64,000 nucleotides of DNA, taken from the NCBI GenBank assembly GCA_963725655.1, contig CAVRYY010000003.1:868001-932000 (forward strand), read 5' to 3'. Positions 41,824 through 51,143 of the stretch are shown one piece after another. Position 1 is the first letter of the stretch. Every line of letters starts with the position of its first letter. The position numbers were made by a program, and so were the translations under genes. The stretch comes from CAVRXT01 sp963725655 (GTDB lineage: Bacteria; Acidobacteriota; Terriglobia; Acidiferrales; UBA7541). Under the pieces are notes generated by a model that was given only the letters and a program-made list of their open reading frames with translations, ran no database searches and had not been told where the DNA came from.

Positions 41824-42804
41824 ATGGGCCTTCAGGATAAACTCGGACGGGAAATCACTGACCTCCGTATCTCGGTCACCGACCGCTGCAACTTCCGCTG
41901 CGTCTACTGCCGCTCCGCCAACCACGACAATCACATGCCCTCCAGCACGCTGCTGGAATGGGACGAACTCGAGCGCCTGGCGCGAATCCTTACCGGCCTC
42001 GGAATAACCAAGGTCCGTGTCACCGGTGGAGAGCCGTTGGTGCGCCCGGGCGTCGAGGCTTTCATCCGCTCGCTGCGCAGCCTGGGTGTGCGCGATCTTT
42101 CGCTCACCACCAATGGATTTGGGCTGGCCGAGCGAGCCTACGAACTTTCGGCGGCCGGCATCCGCCGGGTGAACATCAGCCTCGATTCGCTCGATCGTGA
42201 GAAATTCGAAAGAATTACCCGCACCAAAGTGTTTGACGATGTGATTGCAGGCATCGACGCCGCCTGCGCCGCTCCCTTCGAATTGGTCAAGGTCAACGCG
42301 GTGCTGGTGCGCGGCTTCAACGACGACGAAGTGGAAGAGTTTGCCAGATTCGCCCGCAGCCGCCACATCATCATGCGCTTCATCGAATTCATGCCGCTCG
42401 ACGCCGATCACACCTGGACCCGCGACAAAGTAGTCCCCGCCGCCGAGGTCTACCAGCGCATCAACGAGCACTGGCGGCTGATTCCTATCTCCAACGAACG
42501 CAGCGAAACCGCCCGCAAGTATCGTTTTGCCGACGGCCGCGGTGAGATTGGCCTGATCGCCCCGGTCACCGCCCCCTTCTGCGGGTTTTGTTCGCGCCTC
42601 CGCCTTACCGCCGACGGAAAACTACGCACCTGCCTTTTCAGCAAGGACGATCACGACCTGAAGCCGCTGCTGCGCGGCGGCGCCTCCGACGACGAAATCG
42701 CTGCGGCCATCCGCGCGATCGTGGATCAAAAGGAACCGAGCCACCGCATCAACGAACCGGATTTTGTTCCGCCATCCCGAACCATGGTTTACATCGGCGG
42801 CTAA
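41824..42804 (+). CDS. moaA: GTP 3',8-cyclase
   Basis: A 326-residue MoaA. The radical SAM cluster motif is C-x3-C-x2-C in TDRCNFRCVYC; the GTP-proximal second cluster uses FCGFCSRLRLTADGKLRTC. GGEPLVRPG and the RFIEFMPLD segment are also family-specific. It makes the first intermediate of molybdopterin from GTP. The terminal GG needed for activation is present (YIGG at the C-terminus). No other moa gene is adjacent. ATG 41824 is preferred; the upstream frame adds 22 residues without a ribosome site. Confidence 0.96.
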   Translation: MGLQDKLGREITDLRISVTDRCNFRCVYCRSANHDNHMPSSTLLEWDELERLARILTGLGITKVRVTGGEPLVRPGVEAFIRSLRSLGVRDLSLTTNGFGLAERAYELSAAGIRRVNISLDSLDREKFERITRTKVFDDVIAGIDAACAAPFELVKVNAVLVRGFNDDEVEEFARFARSRHIIMRFIEFMPLDADHTWTRDKVVPAAEVYQRINEHWRLIPISNERSETARKYRFADGRGEIGLIAPVTAPFCGFCSRLRLTADGKLRTCLFSKDDHDLKPLLRGGASDDEIAAAIRAIVDQKEPSHRINEPDFVPPSRTMVYIGG

Positions 42805-42820
42805 GAAATTCTCGAGGGAC

Positions 42821-43267
42821 ATGGGCGAAGACGGACAGAAGCTGTTCACCCTCAGCGAAGCCGAGCACCTGCGGTCGGAGCTCGAACCTATCCTGCTCGA
42901 AGCCATCGATTCGCGAAGAAAGTTCGTGGTGTTCGACGACAAATTGCGCGCCCTCGCCGAACGCATCCTCCGCGCCGGCGGCATGTCCGTTCGCTACGAA
43001 GAGGCCGCGCGATGGCGCGCCGAACACGATCACCTGGGCCAAGCGATCCACACCGCGCTGCAACGAATCCAATCCACGGGATGCGTGGTCAAAGACATCG
43101 ACTCCGGCTTGCTCGATTTTCCAGCGCGCCTGCATGACGAAGACATCTACTACTGCTGGCGCTTGGGCGAAGATCGCATCCGCTTCTACCACCGCCAGGA
43201 CGAAGGCTTTTCCGGCCGCAAGCCCATCGACCCGCGGGACAAGAATTACGAAACGCCGACACAATAG
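42821..43267 (+). CDS. DUF2203 family protein
   Basis: A 148-residue protein of the uncharacterised DUF2203 family. It shows LFTLSEAEHLRSELEPIL, the helical middle, and the conserved C-terminal half STGCVVKDIDSGLLDFPAR, YYCWRLGEDRIRFYHRQDEG and FSGRKPID. It begins 16 bp after moaA and is followed 24 bp on by the DUF255 gene, so the three may share a transcript. Function unknown. Confidence 0.88.
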   Translation: MGEDGQKLFTLSEAEHLRSELEPILLEAIDSRRKFVVFDDKLRALAERILRAGGMSVRYEEAARWRAEHDHLGQAIHTALQRIQSTGCVVKDIDSGLLDFPARLHDEDIYYCWRLGEDRIRFYHRQDEGFSGRKPIDPRDKNYETPTQ

Positions 43268-43291
43268 CGCCGCCAACGCCAGGGACTCCCA

Positions 43292-45430
43292 TTGACCGAA
43301 AAAACCGAAAACGCGAAACCCGAAAACCCCGAAAACACGCCGAACCGCCTGCAGTTTTCAGCCAGCCCTTACCTGCGCTCGGCCGCTCATCAGCCCATCG
43401 ATTGGCACGAATGGGGCGACGAAGCCTTCGAAAAAGCCAGCGCCGAAGGCAAGCCCATCCTGCTGGATATCGGCGCGGTCTGGTGCCACTGGTGCCACGT
43501 GATCGACCGCGAGAGCTACGAAAATCCCGCGCTCGCCGCCATCATCCGCCAGTTTTACATCGCGGTGAAAGTGGATCGCGACGAGCGTCCCGACGTCGAC
43601 GCTCGCTATCAGGCCGCCATCAGCGCTATTTCCGGGCAAGGCGGCTGGCCTTTGACGGCCTTCCTAACGCCCGACGGAAAACCGTTTTTCGGCGGCACCT
43701 ATTTCCCGCCCGAGGACGCCATGGGCCGGCCCGGATTCCGCCGCATCCTGCTAAGCATCGCGGAAGCGTTCCGCACCCGGCGCGCGGACGTGGATACATC
43801 CGCGAAAGCGCTGGCCGATGCGGTAGCTAACGCCGAGGCATTTCGCGGCGCGAAGGGCCCCTTGGAAGCCGGAGTCGTGGATTCCATGGTGAACTCGATC
43901 GCCAAGCAATTCGACGATCGCAACGGCGGCTTCGGAACCTCTCCCAAATTCCCGCACGCTGCCGCCGTCGATCTGCTGCTCGAGCGATACCACTCCACCA
44001 AAGCGAACCATCTGCTCGACGTGGCGGAAACCACCCTGGAAAAGATGGCTCTCGGCGGGGTTTACGATCAAATCGGTGGTGGCTTTCACCGCTATTCCGT
44101 CGATGAGCGCTGGTGCGTTCCGCATTTCGAAAAAATGACCTACGACAATTCCGAGTTGCTCCGCAACTACCTTCACGGATTCCAGGTGACCGGCAAGCCG
44201 CTCTTCCGCGAAACCGCCAACGGCATCATCGGCTGGGTGGACGAGGTGTTGTCCGACCGCGCTCGCGGCGGTTTTTACGCCAGCCAGGATGCCGACCAGA
44301 CCCTCGACGATGACGGCGACTATTTCACCTGGAGCGTCGCAGAAGTTCGCCAAACGCTCTCGCCCGAGGCAGCCCGGGTGGTGGAGGTTTATTACGACGT
44401 CGAGCCGCGCGGCGAGATGCATCACAATCCCGCCAAAAATGTTTTGTGGATTGCCCACACCGTCGAGCAGGTCGCCCACCAGGTGGGCGCAAGCGAAGCC
44501 GAGACGCGCCTGTTGCTGCAGCGCGCCAAAGAAAAATTGCTTGCGGCGCGGCGGTTGCGGCCCACCCCGGTGATTGACACCACGATTTACGTCGGCTGGA
44601 ATGCCATGTTCGTCTCTGCCTACCTCGAGGCCGGACGCGTGCTTGGCCGCGCCGACTGCGTCGAGTTCGCGCTGCGCACACTCGACCGCCTGCTGGCGGA
44701 AGGTTGGGACGAGAACAAAGGCTTCGCCCATCGCATCGGCGCCACCGAACCGGCCGGCGCCAGCGCCCTGCGCCTGGAAGGCTCGCTGGACGATCATGTA
44801 TTCGCCGGCCTGGCGCTGCTTGACGCTTACGAAGCGACCCTCGATCCGCGCTATTTCCAGCGCGCCGAGCGCACCCTCCAGCTCACCATCGAAAGATTCG
44901 GCGATCCCGACGAGGGCGGCTTCTTCGATCGCGCCAAAGACGCCGCCCCCATGCGCGGCCTCGATATTCGCCGCAAGCCGCTCCAGGATTCCCCCACGCC
45001 CAGCGCCAATTCCATGGCCGTGATTCTCCTCGAACGCATGCACGGCCTAACCGGCAACGCGCTGTACCACCGCTGGGCGGAACTCACCCTCGAATCTTTC
45101 GCAGGCATCGCCCCGAAATTCGGTTTATTCGGCGCCAGCTACGCGCTAGGTGCGCTCCTGCACCAGCGCCACACCCTGCAAATAGTGATCACCGGCGCCG
45201 CCGACGATCCCCAAGCTCAAGCCCTGGAGAAAGCCGCGAACAGCGTCTACCGTTTCGGAAAATCCGTCCTGCGCGTCACCCCAGAAAAACAGTCCGCAGC
45301 CAAGCTGCCGCCCGCCCTGGCCGAAACGATCCCGCACCTGAATGCAAACATAGCCCAAGCAATAGTCTGCGTTGAGACCACCTGCCAGCCCCCAACCGCC
45401 GACCCAGAGCAGCTACGAGCCACCCTCTAA
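43292..45430 (+). CDS. Thioredoxin-like DUF255 (YyaL/SPATA20) protein
   Basis: A 712-residue protein. The N-terminal thioredoxin-like DUF255 domain (about 20-185) has LDIGAVWCHWCHVIDRESYE and GGWPLTAFLTPDGKPFFGGT; the rest is an (alpha/alpha)6 barrel like N-acylglucosamine epimerases, with GGVYDQIGGGFHRYSVDERW and VPHFEKMTYDNSELL. The biochemical role is unknown across bacteria and animals. Start TTG 43292 has AGGGA 6 nt upstream. Confidence 0.92.
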   Translation: MTEKTENAKPENPENTPNRLQFSASPYLRSAAHQPIDWHEWGDEAFEKASAEGKPILLDIGAVWCHWCHVIDRESYENPALAAIIRQFYIAVKVDRDERPDVDARYQAAISAISGQGGWPLTAFLTPDGKPFFGGTYFPPEDAMGRPGFRRILLSIAEAFRTRRADVDTSAKALADAVANAEAFRGAKGPLEAGVVDSMVNSIAKQFDDRNGGFGTSPKFPHAAAVDLLLERYHSTKANHLLDVAETTLEKMALGGVYDQIGGGFHRYSVDERWCVPHFEKMTYDNSELLRNYLHGFQVTGKPLFRETANGIIGWVDEVLSDRARGGFYASQDADQTLDDDGDYFTWSVAEVRQTLSPEAARVVEVYYDVEPRGEMHHNPAKNVLWIAHTVEQVAHQVGASEAETRLLLQRAKEKLLAARRLRPTPVIDTTIYVGWNAMFVSAYLEAGRVLGRADCVEFALRTLDRLLAEGWDENKGFAHRIGATEPAGASALRLEGSLDDHVFAGLALLDAYEATLDPRYFQRAERTLQLTIERFGDPDEGGFFDRAKDAAPMRGLDIRRKPLQDSPTPSANSMAVILLERMHGLTGNALYHRWAELTLESFAGIAPKFGLFGASYALGALLHQRHTLQIVITGAADDPQAQALEKAANSVYRFGKSVLRVTPEKQSAAKLPPALAETIPHLNANIAQAIVCVETTCQPPTADPEQLRATL

Positions 45431-45516
45431 AGGGAAAGTATTTCGACTTTGCCTTGGCCGTTGAAGGTAGTGTTTTGATTTTGCTGGTATTTTGATTTTG
45501 TCGTGGCCGTTGCAGG

Positions 45517-45554
45517 TGGGTGCCCCACACGTCGGTTTTACGTGTGGGGTTCTT
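45517..45554. repeat. GGGTGCCCC palindromic element, copy 1
   Basis: Perfect 10-bp arms CCCCACACGT/ACGTGTGGGG around a 7-nt loop CGGTTTT, preceded by GGGTG and followed by TTCTT. One of three copies in the window whose stems differ but stay paired. Confidence 0.7.
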
Positions 45555-45593
45555 CACTTCCGCTTCTACGGGTCTATGTCGTTCTCTGTTCCG

Positions 45594-45630
45594 GGTGCCC
45601 CACTCTTCCCGCCTTTTGGGAAGGGTGGGC
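45594..45630. repeat. GGGTGCCCC palindromic element, copy 2
   Basis: Arms CCCACTCTTCCC/GGGAAGGGTGGG (one T-G pair) around a 7-nt loop GCCTTTT, preceded by GGGTGC. Confidence 0.7.
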
Positions 45631-45765
45631 GTACTGACCTTCTCGATTGCGGTTAGTGGGTGGTTGCGCCTGAAGGTCTTGCCGGTACGTGGCGCACCTC
45701 AAACAAGAGTCGCGCCACCACCAGCCAATCACACAAGCGACGTAGCTTCCCTACAAGGCCGCAGC

Positions 45766-46557
45766 CTACTTGTGCCCCGAACTCAGCACCCGCAACAAAT
45801 GGTCGCGGTGTTCAGACATTTCGATCGCCGAACCAAACGCTTCTCCGAATAGCGGGTTCTTCGCGCGCTGAGCTTCGATCGACGCGTAGAACTTGTCCAC
45901 CGCTTCCGCGCTCGGGAACGTCATCACCATGGTGTAGGTGCCTGGAGTGGAATTGTGAATCAGATCTTCCTCCAGGCTGTAGCCGGAAAGCGAGCCGTCG
46001 GCAACCGCCGCATCCAGGTCCACCTTGCGGTATTTGTCAAACAGCTCCGTGAACTCGCGCTCTTGCCCTGGCTTTGCCTTCCAATCCTGCGCCAGAAGAT
46101 ACTTTGCTCCGGCGCTGTCCGCCTTGCCCCCATAGTTCGATGACATGGTTATTTCGTCGAAGTGCACGGTGTAATTGATGTTCGATGCCACCGGCGCGGA
46201 AGCCATTTCCGCCGCTTCGGCTTTTAGCAAGCCGCTCACGCTCGTCGAAGACATCCACGACACATGCGTCGGCGCGTTTTGTCCTTCGTGAACTACCAGC
46301 GCGCCCTCACCCCAGCTAATCAGGTTGCCGTTGGCCTCCTGCTCTTCCATCTCCTTCTTTGACTTCTCTGTCGACTTTTCGTATTCCGCCCAATTCGCGC
46401 GCGGCACTCCGAAAAACGAAACGTACGTATACACGGTTGGCTGCTTGGTGGAACTTGACTGCTGCGGTGGCGGCACCGGCCGTGCGAACGCGGCGATGGC
46501 CAGAACCAGAATCACTGACATAGCAAGAACGTAGCGATGCAAAGGTCGAGAAAACAT
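45766..46557 (-). CDS. Exported hypothetical protein (two ferredoxin-like halves suspected)
   Basis: A 263-residue protein with a signal or anchor segment (RYVLAMSVILVLAIAAFA). The mature part has two similar alpha/beta halves: VYTYVSFFGVPRANWAEYEK and YLLAQDWKAKPGQEREFTEL each open a strand-helix unit, and FPSAEAVDKFYASIEAQ resembles dimeric alpha-beta-barrel proteins. No catalytic motif. ATG 46557 is chosen because AAGGAG is 9 nt upstream; the ATG at 46566 would touch that site. Function unknown. Confidence 0.75.
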   Translation of the reverse strand: MFSRPLHRYVLAMSVILVLAIAAFARPVPPPQQSSSTKQPTVYTYVSFFGVPRANWAEYEKSTEKSKKEMEEQEANGNLISWGEGALVVHEGQNAPTHVSWMSSTSVSGLLKAEAAEMASAPVASNINYTVHFDEITMSSNYGGKADSAGAKYLLAQDWKAKPGQEREFTELFDKYRKVDLDAAVADGSLSGYSLEEDLIHNSTPGTYTMVMTFPSAEAVDKFYASIEAQRAKNPLFGEAFGSAIEMSEHRDHLLRVLSSGHK

Positions 46558-46775
46558 TCGAAACATCTCCTTGGCGGCTTAAAGCCGCGGGTAGTAAATA
46601 CCAGAGAGGCAAAGAGCACGAGCGGTATTCGCGCCGGACTATAGCATCGTTTTTGCCGCCGGCGCGCCCCAAGATTGTTTTCCGCGTTGAGTTGAAGCAT
46701 CCGGTGCACGGTGCGATAATTCACACCTGTCGCCGAGCTTCGATGAAGCCCAGCGAACAAGTGGGGGAAAAGTTT

Positions 46776-48197
46776 ATGGCAATCCGAGACAGCTGGATCG
46801 AAAAGCGCACCGCAACGATGAACGGCGGCGTCCGCAATTTCTCGCAGATGCATTACGCCCGCAAGGGCGTCGTCACCGAAGAGATGGAATATGTCGCCCG
46901 TCGCGAGAAAATTGATCCAGAGCTCGTCCGCAGCGAAGTAGCGCGCGGCCGCGCCATCATTCCCGCGAACATCCATCATCGCAACCTCGAACCGATGGGC
47001 ATTGGCGTGGCGTTCCTGTGCAAGATCAACGCCAACATCGGCAATTCCGCCACCACCTCCAATGTGGCCGACGAACTCGAGAAACTCCATCGCTCGGTGC
47101 ACTACGGCGCCGATACCGTCATGGACCTTTCCACCGGCGGCGACATCCCCGGAATCCGCAAAGAAATCATCGAGCACTCTCCGGTCCCGATCGGCACCGT
47201 GCCTATATACGAAGCCCTCAGCCGCGTTCGCCGCCCCGAAGATTTGACCTTCGCCTTGATGCTCGAAGTGATCGAAGAGCAGGCCGAGCAGGGCGTCGAC
47301 TACATGACCATCCACGCCGGCGTCCTCCGTGGTTTCCTCCCGCTCGTCCGCAACCGCATCACCGGAATCGTCAGCCGCGGCGGTGCGCTGCTCGCGCAAT
47401 GGATGAGCTTCCACAAGGCCGAAAATTTCCTCTACGAGAATTTCGACGCCATCTGCAAAGTTTTCCAAAAGCACGATGTCAGCTTTTCCCTCGGTGACGG
47501 CCTGCGTCCAGGTTGCCTGGCAGACGCCAGCGACGAAGCGCAATTTTCTGAACTGAAAGTCCTCGGCGAACTTACCAAAAAAGCCTGGGAATATGACGTA
47601 CAGACGATGATCGAAGGCCCCGGCCACATCCCACTCGATCAGATCGAAATGCAGGTGAAGAAAGAAAATGAGCTGTGCCACGAAGCGCCGTTTTACACCT
47701 TGGGCCCGCTGGTCACCGACATTTCGCCGGGCTACGATCACATCTCCAGCGCCATCGGCGCGGCGATGATTGGATGGCACGGAGCCTCGATGCTGTGCTA
47801 CGTCACCCCCAAAGAGCACCTCGGATTGCCGAACGCCGACGACGTCCGTCAGGGCGTAATCGCTTACAAGATCGCCGCACACGCCGCGGACATCGCTCGC
47901 CACCGGCCGGGAGCCCGCGACCGCGACGATGCCCTGAGTTACGCCAGGTTCTTGTTCGACTGGGAGAAGCAGTTCCAGCTCTCGCTCGACCCCGAAATGG
48001 CGCGCAGCATGCACGACGAAACCTTGCCCGACGACTTCTACAAAGAAGCGAAGTTCTGCTCGATGTGCGGACCGAAATTCTGCTCCATGAACACCACCCA
48101 GATCGCCGAGATTTACCAGGGCTTCGATCAGAAGGATCGCCAGCAGAAATTTGTGGAATTACTAGCCAAGGTGGAAAGGGTAGAGCACCCGATTTAG
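46776..48197 (+). CDS. thiC: Phosphomethylpyrimidine synthase
   Basis: A 473-residue ThiC of the shorter type. The family core includes GRAIIPANIHHRNLEPMGIG, MDLSTGGDI, the EGPGHIPLDQIEMQV segment and the C-terminal C-x2-C-x4-C cluster motif (CSMCGPKFCSM). The enzyme converts aminoimidazole ribotide to HMP-phosphate in thiamine synthesis through a radical SAM mechanism. ATG 46776 follows GGGGGAA; ATG 46743 is an alternative. No TPP riboswitch signature (such as CTGAGA) was found in the 170 bp upstream, and no other thi gene is adjacent. Confidence 0.95.
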   Translation: MAIRDSWIEKRTATMNGGVRNFSQMHYARKGVVTEEMEYVARREKIDPELVRSEVARGRAIIPANIHHRNLEPMGIGVAFLCKINANIGNSATTSNVADELEKLHRSVHYGADTVMDLSTGGDIPGIRKEIIEHSPVPIGTVPIYEALSRVRRPEDLTFALMLEVIEEQAEQGVDYMTIHAGVLRGFLPLVRNRITGIVSRGGALLAQWMSFHKAENFLYENFDAICKVFQKHDVSFSLGDGLRPGCLADASDEAQFSELKVLGELTKKAWEYDVQTMIEGPGHIPLDQIEMQVKKENELCHEAPFYTLGPLVTDISPGYDHISSAIGAAMIGWHGASMLCYVTPKEHLGLPNADDVRQGVIAYKIAAHAADIARHRPGARDRDDALSYARFLFDWEKQFQLSLDPEMARSMHDETLPDDFYKEAKFCSMCGPKFCSMNTTQIAEIYQGFDQKDRQQKFVELLAKVERVEHPI

Positions 48198-48204
48198 GCG
48201 GACC

Positions 48205-49107
48205 ATGAAAATCACCCGATTTCGATCACGCTCTTCAGCGATCCTTGCGATTGTCACTCTCGTAGCCGTTGTCGCGGCCGGCGTAACCGTCGCTTGGGCC
48301 GCGGACGCTTCCTACGTCGCCAGCGTCGAGAAGTGGCGCCAAAAGCGCGAAGCCAATCTGAAATCGGATGACGGTTGGCTCACCGTCTCGGGCCTATTTT
48401 GGCTGCACGAAGGCGACAATCGATTTGGCTCCAGCCCGGTAAACGATATGGAACTTCCGGAGGGTTATCCCGCTGAAGCCGGCACTTTCGAATTCCACGC
48501 TGGCAAGACCATCGTCCACATGAATCCGGGCGTAGCCGCCGCCATGGAAGGCAAGTTGATCCAAACCACCGAATTGGCTCCGGACTCCGATCCGATTGTC
48601 ATGGGCGATATTTCGCTCGCGGTCCACGGCAGCGGCGACCGCTACGCCATTCGCATGCGCGACAAGAACAGCAAACTGCGCAAAGATTTCCAAGGCCTGC
48701 GTTGGTTCCCGGTGGATGAATCGTATCGTGTAGTTGGCCAGTGGGTGCCCTATGACAAACCGCGGGAAGTGGTATCCGAAAACATTCTCGGAGACGTCAA
48801 TCGCAGCCAGGCCGCTGGCTATGTCGAATTCACCCTGCACGGTCAGTCCTTGCGTCTGGAGCCCGAACAGAACGATGAGAAAGGCATGGAGTTTGTATTT
48901 CGCGACTTGACCGCAGGAAAAGAAACCTACCACGCCGCTCGCTTTCTGGTCACCGGTCCCATAAAGGACTCGAAGGTAATCATGGATTTTAACGAAGCCT
49001 ACAATCCGCCGTGCGCGTTCAACCCCTACACTACCTGTCCGCTACCGATTCCCGAGAATCGCCTGAAGGTGCGCGTCGAAGCTGGCGAAATGAGCTACAA
49101 ACACTGA
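48205..49107 (+). CDS. Exported DUF1684 family protein
   Basis: A 300-residue protein with a signal peptide (AILAIVTLVAVVAAGVTVAWAA). The DUF1684 pattern is clear: KSDDGWLTVSGLFWLHEGDN, RFGSSPVNDMELPEG, LRKDFQGLRWFPVD and the near-C-terminal VIMDFNEAYNPPCAFNPYTT with CPLPIPENRL. The family is uncharacterised, common in soil bacteria. It begins 8 bp after thiC and may be co-transcribed. Confidence 0.88.
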   Translation: MKITRFRSRSSAILAIVTLVAVVAAGVTVAWAADASYVASVEKWRQKREANLKSDDGWLTVSGLFWLHEGDNRFGSSPVNDMELPEGYPAEAGTFEFHAGKTIVHMNPGVAAAMEGKLIQTTELAPDSDPIVMGDISLAVHGSGDRYAIRMRDKNSKLRKDFQGLRWFPVDESYRVVGQWVPYDKPREVVSENILGDVNRSQAAGYVEFTLHGQSLRLEPEQNDEKGMEFVFRDLTAGKETYHAARFLVTGPIKDSKVIMDFNEAYNPPCAFNPYTTCPLPIPENRLKVRVEAGEMSYKH

Positions 49108-49185
49108 GTTGCACGTCCTTAGCTTTGCTTTAGCTCGCATATATGTAGCTTTCTAGCGTCCGTTCCGAATCGCGAATGAAATAAA

Positions 49186-49878
49186 ATGACCGAGCCAGAC
49201 CACTCCGAGCAGTTACGCACCGAATTCAACCGCTGGGCCGAATCGGGAAAAGCCGAATCCATGCAGCACGAGCACTGGCCCATCACCGCCCCGGCACTTG
49301 AGTTAATGGGTCTAAGAGAAACCGACAACGTACTGGATGTGGGGTGCGGCGGCGGCTGGCTATCGCGAATCCTGGCTCAGCGTGTGCCCGACGGCCGCGT
49401 AGTGGGAATGGATATATCCGACGAGATGGTCCGCCACGCCAGGCAAGCGAACACCGACTTGGATAACACCATGTTCGTCGTCGGCAGCGCCGACGAAATC
49501 CCGTGGGAAGCCCACTTTTTCGACAAGATGATCTCGGTGGAATCCTCGTACTACTGGCCGGACCCAGGGCGCGGATTAAAGGAAACGTATCGCGTTCTGC
49601 GCGAAGGCGGCTCCGCCTGGATGGTGATCAACTATTACCTCGATAACCCTTACTGCCACCAATGGGGCAAGCTCCTGAACGTGCCGACGCATTTGCTCTC
49701 CGCCGAAGATTGGATCCAACTTTTTCTGGATGCCGCCTTCAGCGAAGCCGAGTATCGCCTGATTCCGGATCCTACCCCGACGCCGGAAGTCTACCAGGGC
49801 CGCTGGTTTAGCGACGCCGCCGAACTGCGCGCATTCCGTGAAATGGGCGCGCTGCTCATCTACGGAGTGAAAGGCTAG
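49186..49878 (+). CDS. Class I SAM-dependent methyltransferase
   Basis: A 230-residue methyltransferase. Motif I is VLDVGCGGGWLSRILA, the acidic residue after strand 2 is in VVGMDISDEM, and motif II/III regions are SADEIPWEAHFFDKM and GLKETYRVLREGGSAWMV, as in the UbiE/Methyltransf_11 group. The substrate is unknown. The start overlaps nothing and the ribosome site is weak (GAAATAAA before ATG). Confidence 0.9.
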   Translation: MTEPDHSEQLRTEFNRWAESGKAESMQHEHWPITAPALELMGLRETDNVLDVGCGGGWLSRILAQRVPDGRVVGMDISDEMVRHARQANTDLDNTMFVVGSADEIPWEAHFFDKMISVESSYYWPDPGRGLKETYRVLREGGSAWMVINYYLDNPYCHQWGKLLNVPTHLLSAEDWIQLFLDAAFSEAEYRLIPDPTPTPEVYQGRWFSDAAELRAFREMGALLIYGVKG

Positions 49879-49962
49879 CACCGTCGCTTCGGCGGTCTGC
49901 ACGGTTCCGCGTCTCTGGCGATCCACGGCTTTTTTCAATTACGGTTCCGCGGTCCGATCTTT

Positions 49963-50424
49963 TCATTGGCGAAGCCCGTTCGCGCCCTCGCGCTTTCTCT
50001 GCAGCTGCGAGACGGAGACCACCGCGCTCAGCGCGTCGGCGCGATCGCGAGCCTTGGCGATTAGCTTCTTTCGGCGTGAATCCGACAGTACCCGAAACAA
50101 GCACACCGTAATCACGCGCGAGACAAAAGCGGATTCGTTCCAGCCGCTCATATGCACAACGTACTCCCCGGTGTTGGTGTCCATATGGCTTAGGTCTTGT
50201 TCATTCTCACCGATTCGCAGGGTAACTGGAAATTCGATTTGCGTGCGATCGTGCACGTGAAACTGCTCGGCGACGATGCGGCACGCCTGCCGGTACAGTA
50301 TTTCGGCTCGGGTCTCCGGAACATCGAGGTTGTCGGGATTCACCACGTTGAGCTGCGCTCGAGCGCTGCTTGCGCTCAACAGCACCATCACCACCGCACT
50401 TCCAATCAATTTCATCCGCTTCAT
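49963..50424 (-). CDS. Exported hypothetical protein
   Basis: A 153-residue protein with a signal peptide (MKLIGSAVVMVLLSASSARA, before QLN). The mature part has mixed helix and strand, including TRAEILYRQACRIVAEQFHV and GENEQDLSHMDTNTGEYVVH, and ends basic. The HDRTQIEFPVTLRIG region and VVHMSGWNE recall small metalloprotease-like or lytic proteins, but no H-E-x-x-H is present. ATG 50424 or 50415 both fit. Function unknown. Confidence 0.65.
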   Translation of the reverse strand: MKRMKLIGSAVVMVLLSASSARAQLNVVNPDNLDVPETRAEILYRQACRIVAEQFHVHDRTQIEFPVTLRIGENEQDLSHMDTNTGEYVVHMSGWNESAFVSRVITVCLFRVLSDSRRKKLIAKARDRADALSAVVSVSQLQRKREGANGLRQ

Positions 50425-50697
50425 CTCTGCCGGTCCTTTCACCCATCGTCGTAGCACAGTCGCTCCAGGAAGGAGCGGGCTGGCTTGGTGTCTGAATCGG
50501 CAAGTTTTCGCGGAGCTTTACGTTCGTGTGGCACGAATGTCCGAACTCTTACGGATGGAAAGCGCAAAAAATTGATGAGAATCGCGCGAAGATCGGCACG
50601 CCAATTGCCCTGATCGGTTCCGGGGCGGCAAGGTCGCGGCGCAAATCCTTGAGACAACCGTCGACGGTGCCGAAAACAAATACCATACGGGTGCGGA

Positions 50698-51069
50698 CTA
50701 ATCCTTTGCTGTAGGGAATCCAGCTTCGTTCCAGCCGCGCCAGCCGCCGTCCATTGATATGACGTTGGTGTAGCCCATTTTCTGCAAGTTATCCGCGGCC
50801 AGCGCCGATCGAAAGCCGCCGCCGCAATAGAGGACCAGCGGCGCCGCTTTATCGGGGACGCGCTGCTCGATATCGCGTTCGATCACACCCTTGCCCAGAT
50901 GGATTGCGTTAGGCAGATGCCCTCGGCCCCATTCCGATTCTTCGCGTGTGTCCACCAGGATGAGCTTTTCGCCGCGGTCCAGGCGCGCCTTGATTTCGTG
51001 GACGTCGCTCTCCTTCACGCGAGTCTTCGCGTCGTTCACAATCTTTAGAAATCCAGCTGCGTGGTCCAT
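50698..51069 (-). CDS. Rhodanese-like sulfurtransferase domain protein
   Basis: A 123-residue single rhodanese domain. The active-site loop is YCGGGFRSALAA with the catalytic Cys; LVDTREESEWGRGHLPNAIH is the conserved CH2A-like segment. Such proteins carry persulfide sulfur or simply bind anions; acceptor unknown. ATG 51069 is preferred because GGAGG is 7 nt upstream, whereas ATG 51075 would be 1 nt from it. The gene is 66 bp past polA's stop side on the other flank and reads in the same direction as polA. Confidence 0.9.
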   Translation of the reverse strand: MDHAAGFLKIVNDAKTRVKESDVHEIKARLDRGEKLILVDTREESEWGRGHLPNAIHLGKGVIERDIEQRVPDKAAPLVLYCGGGFRSALAADNLQKMGYTNVISMDGGWRGWNEAGFPTAKD

Positions 51070-51143
51070 GGCCATTCCTCCGAGCAAGTCTTAAAAAATG
51101 TTAACAGCTCCGCACGCCTCACCCGATTCGGCAAAACTTGTCA

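Larger units (their letters stand above)
45431..45765. other. Intergenic region with palindromic repeats
   Basis: A 335-bp convergent gap. It holds two copies of a palindromic element (45517-45554 and 45594-45630) and a short direct repeat TTTTGATTTTG/TTTTGATTTTG near 45473 and 45490. No gene. Confidence 0.7.
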
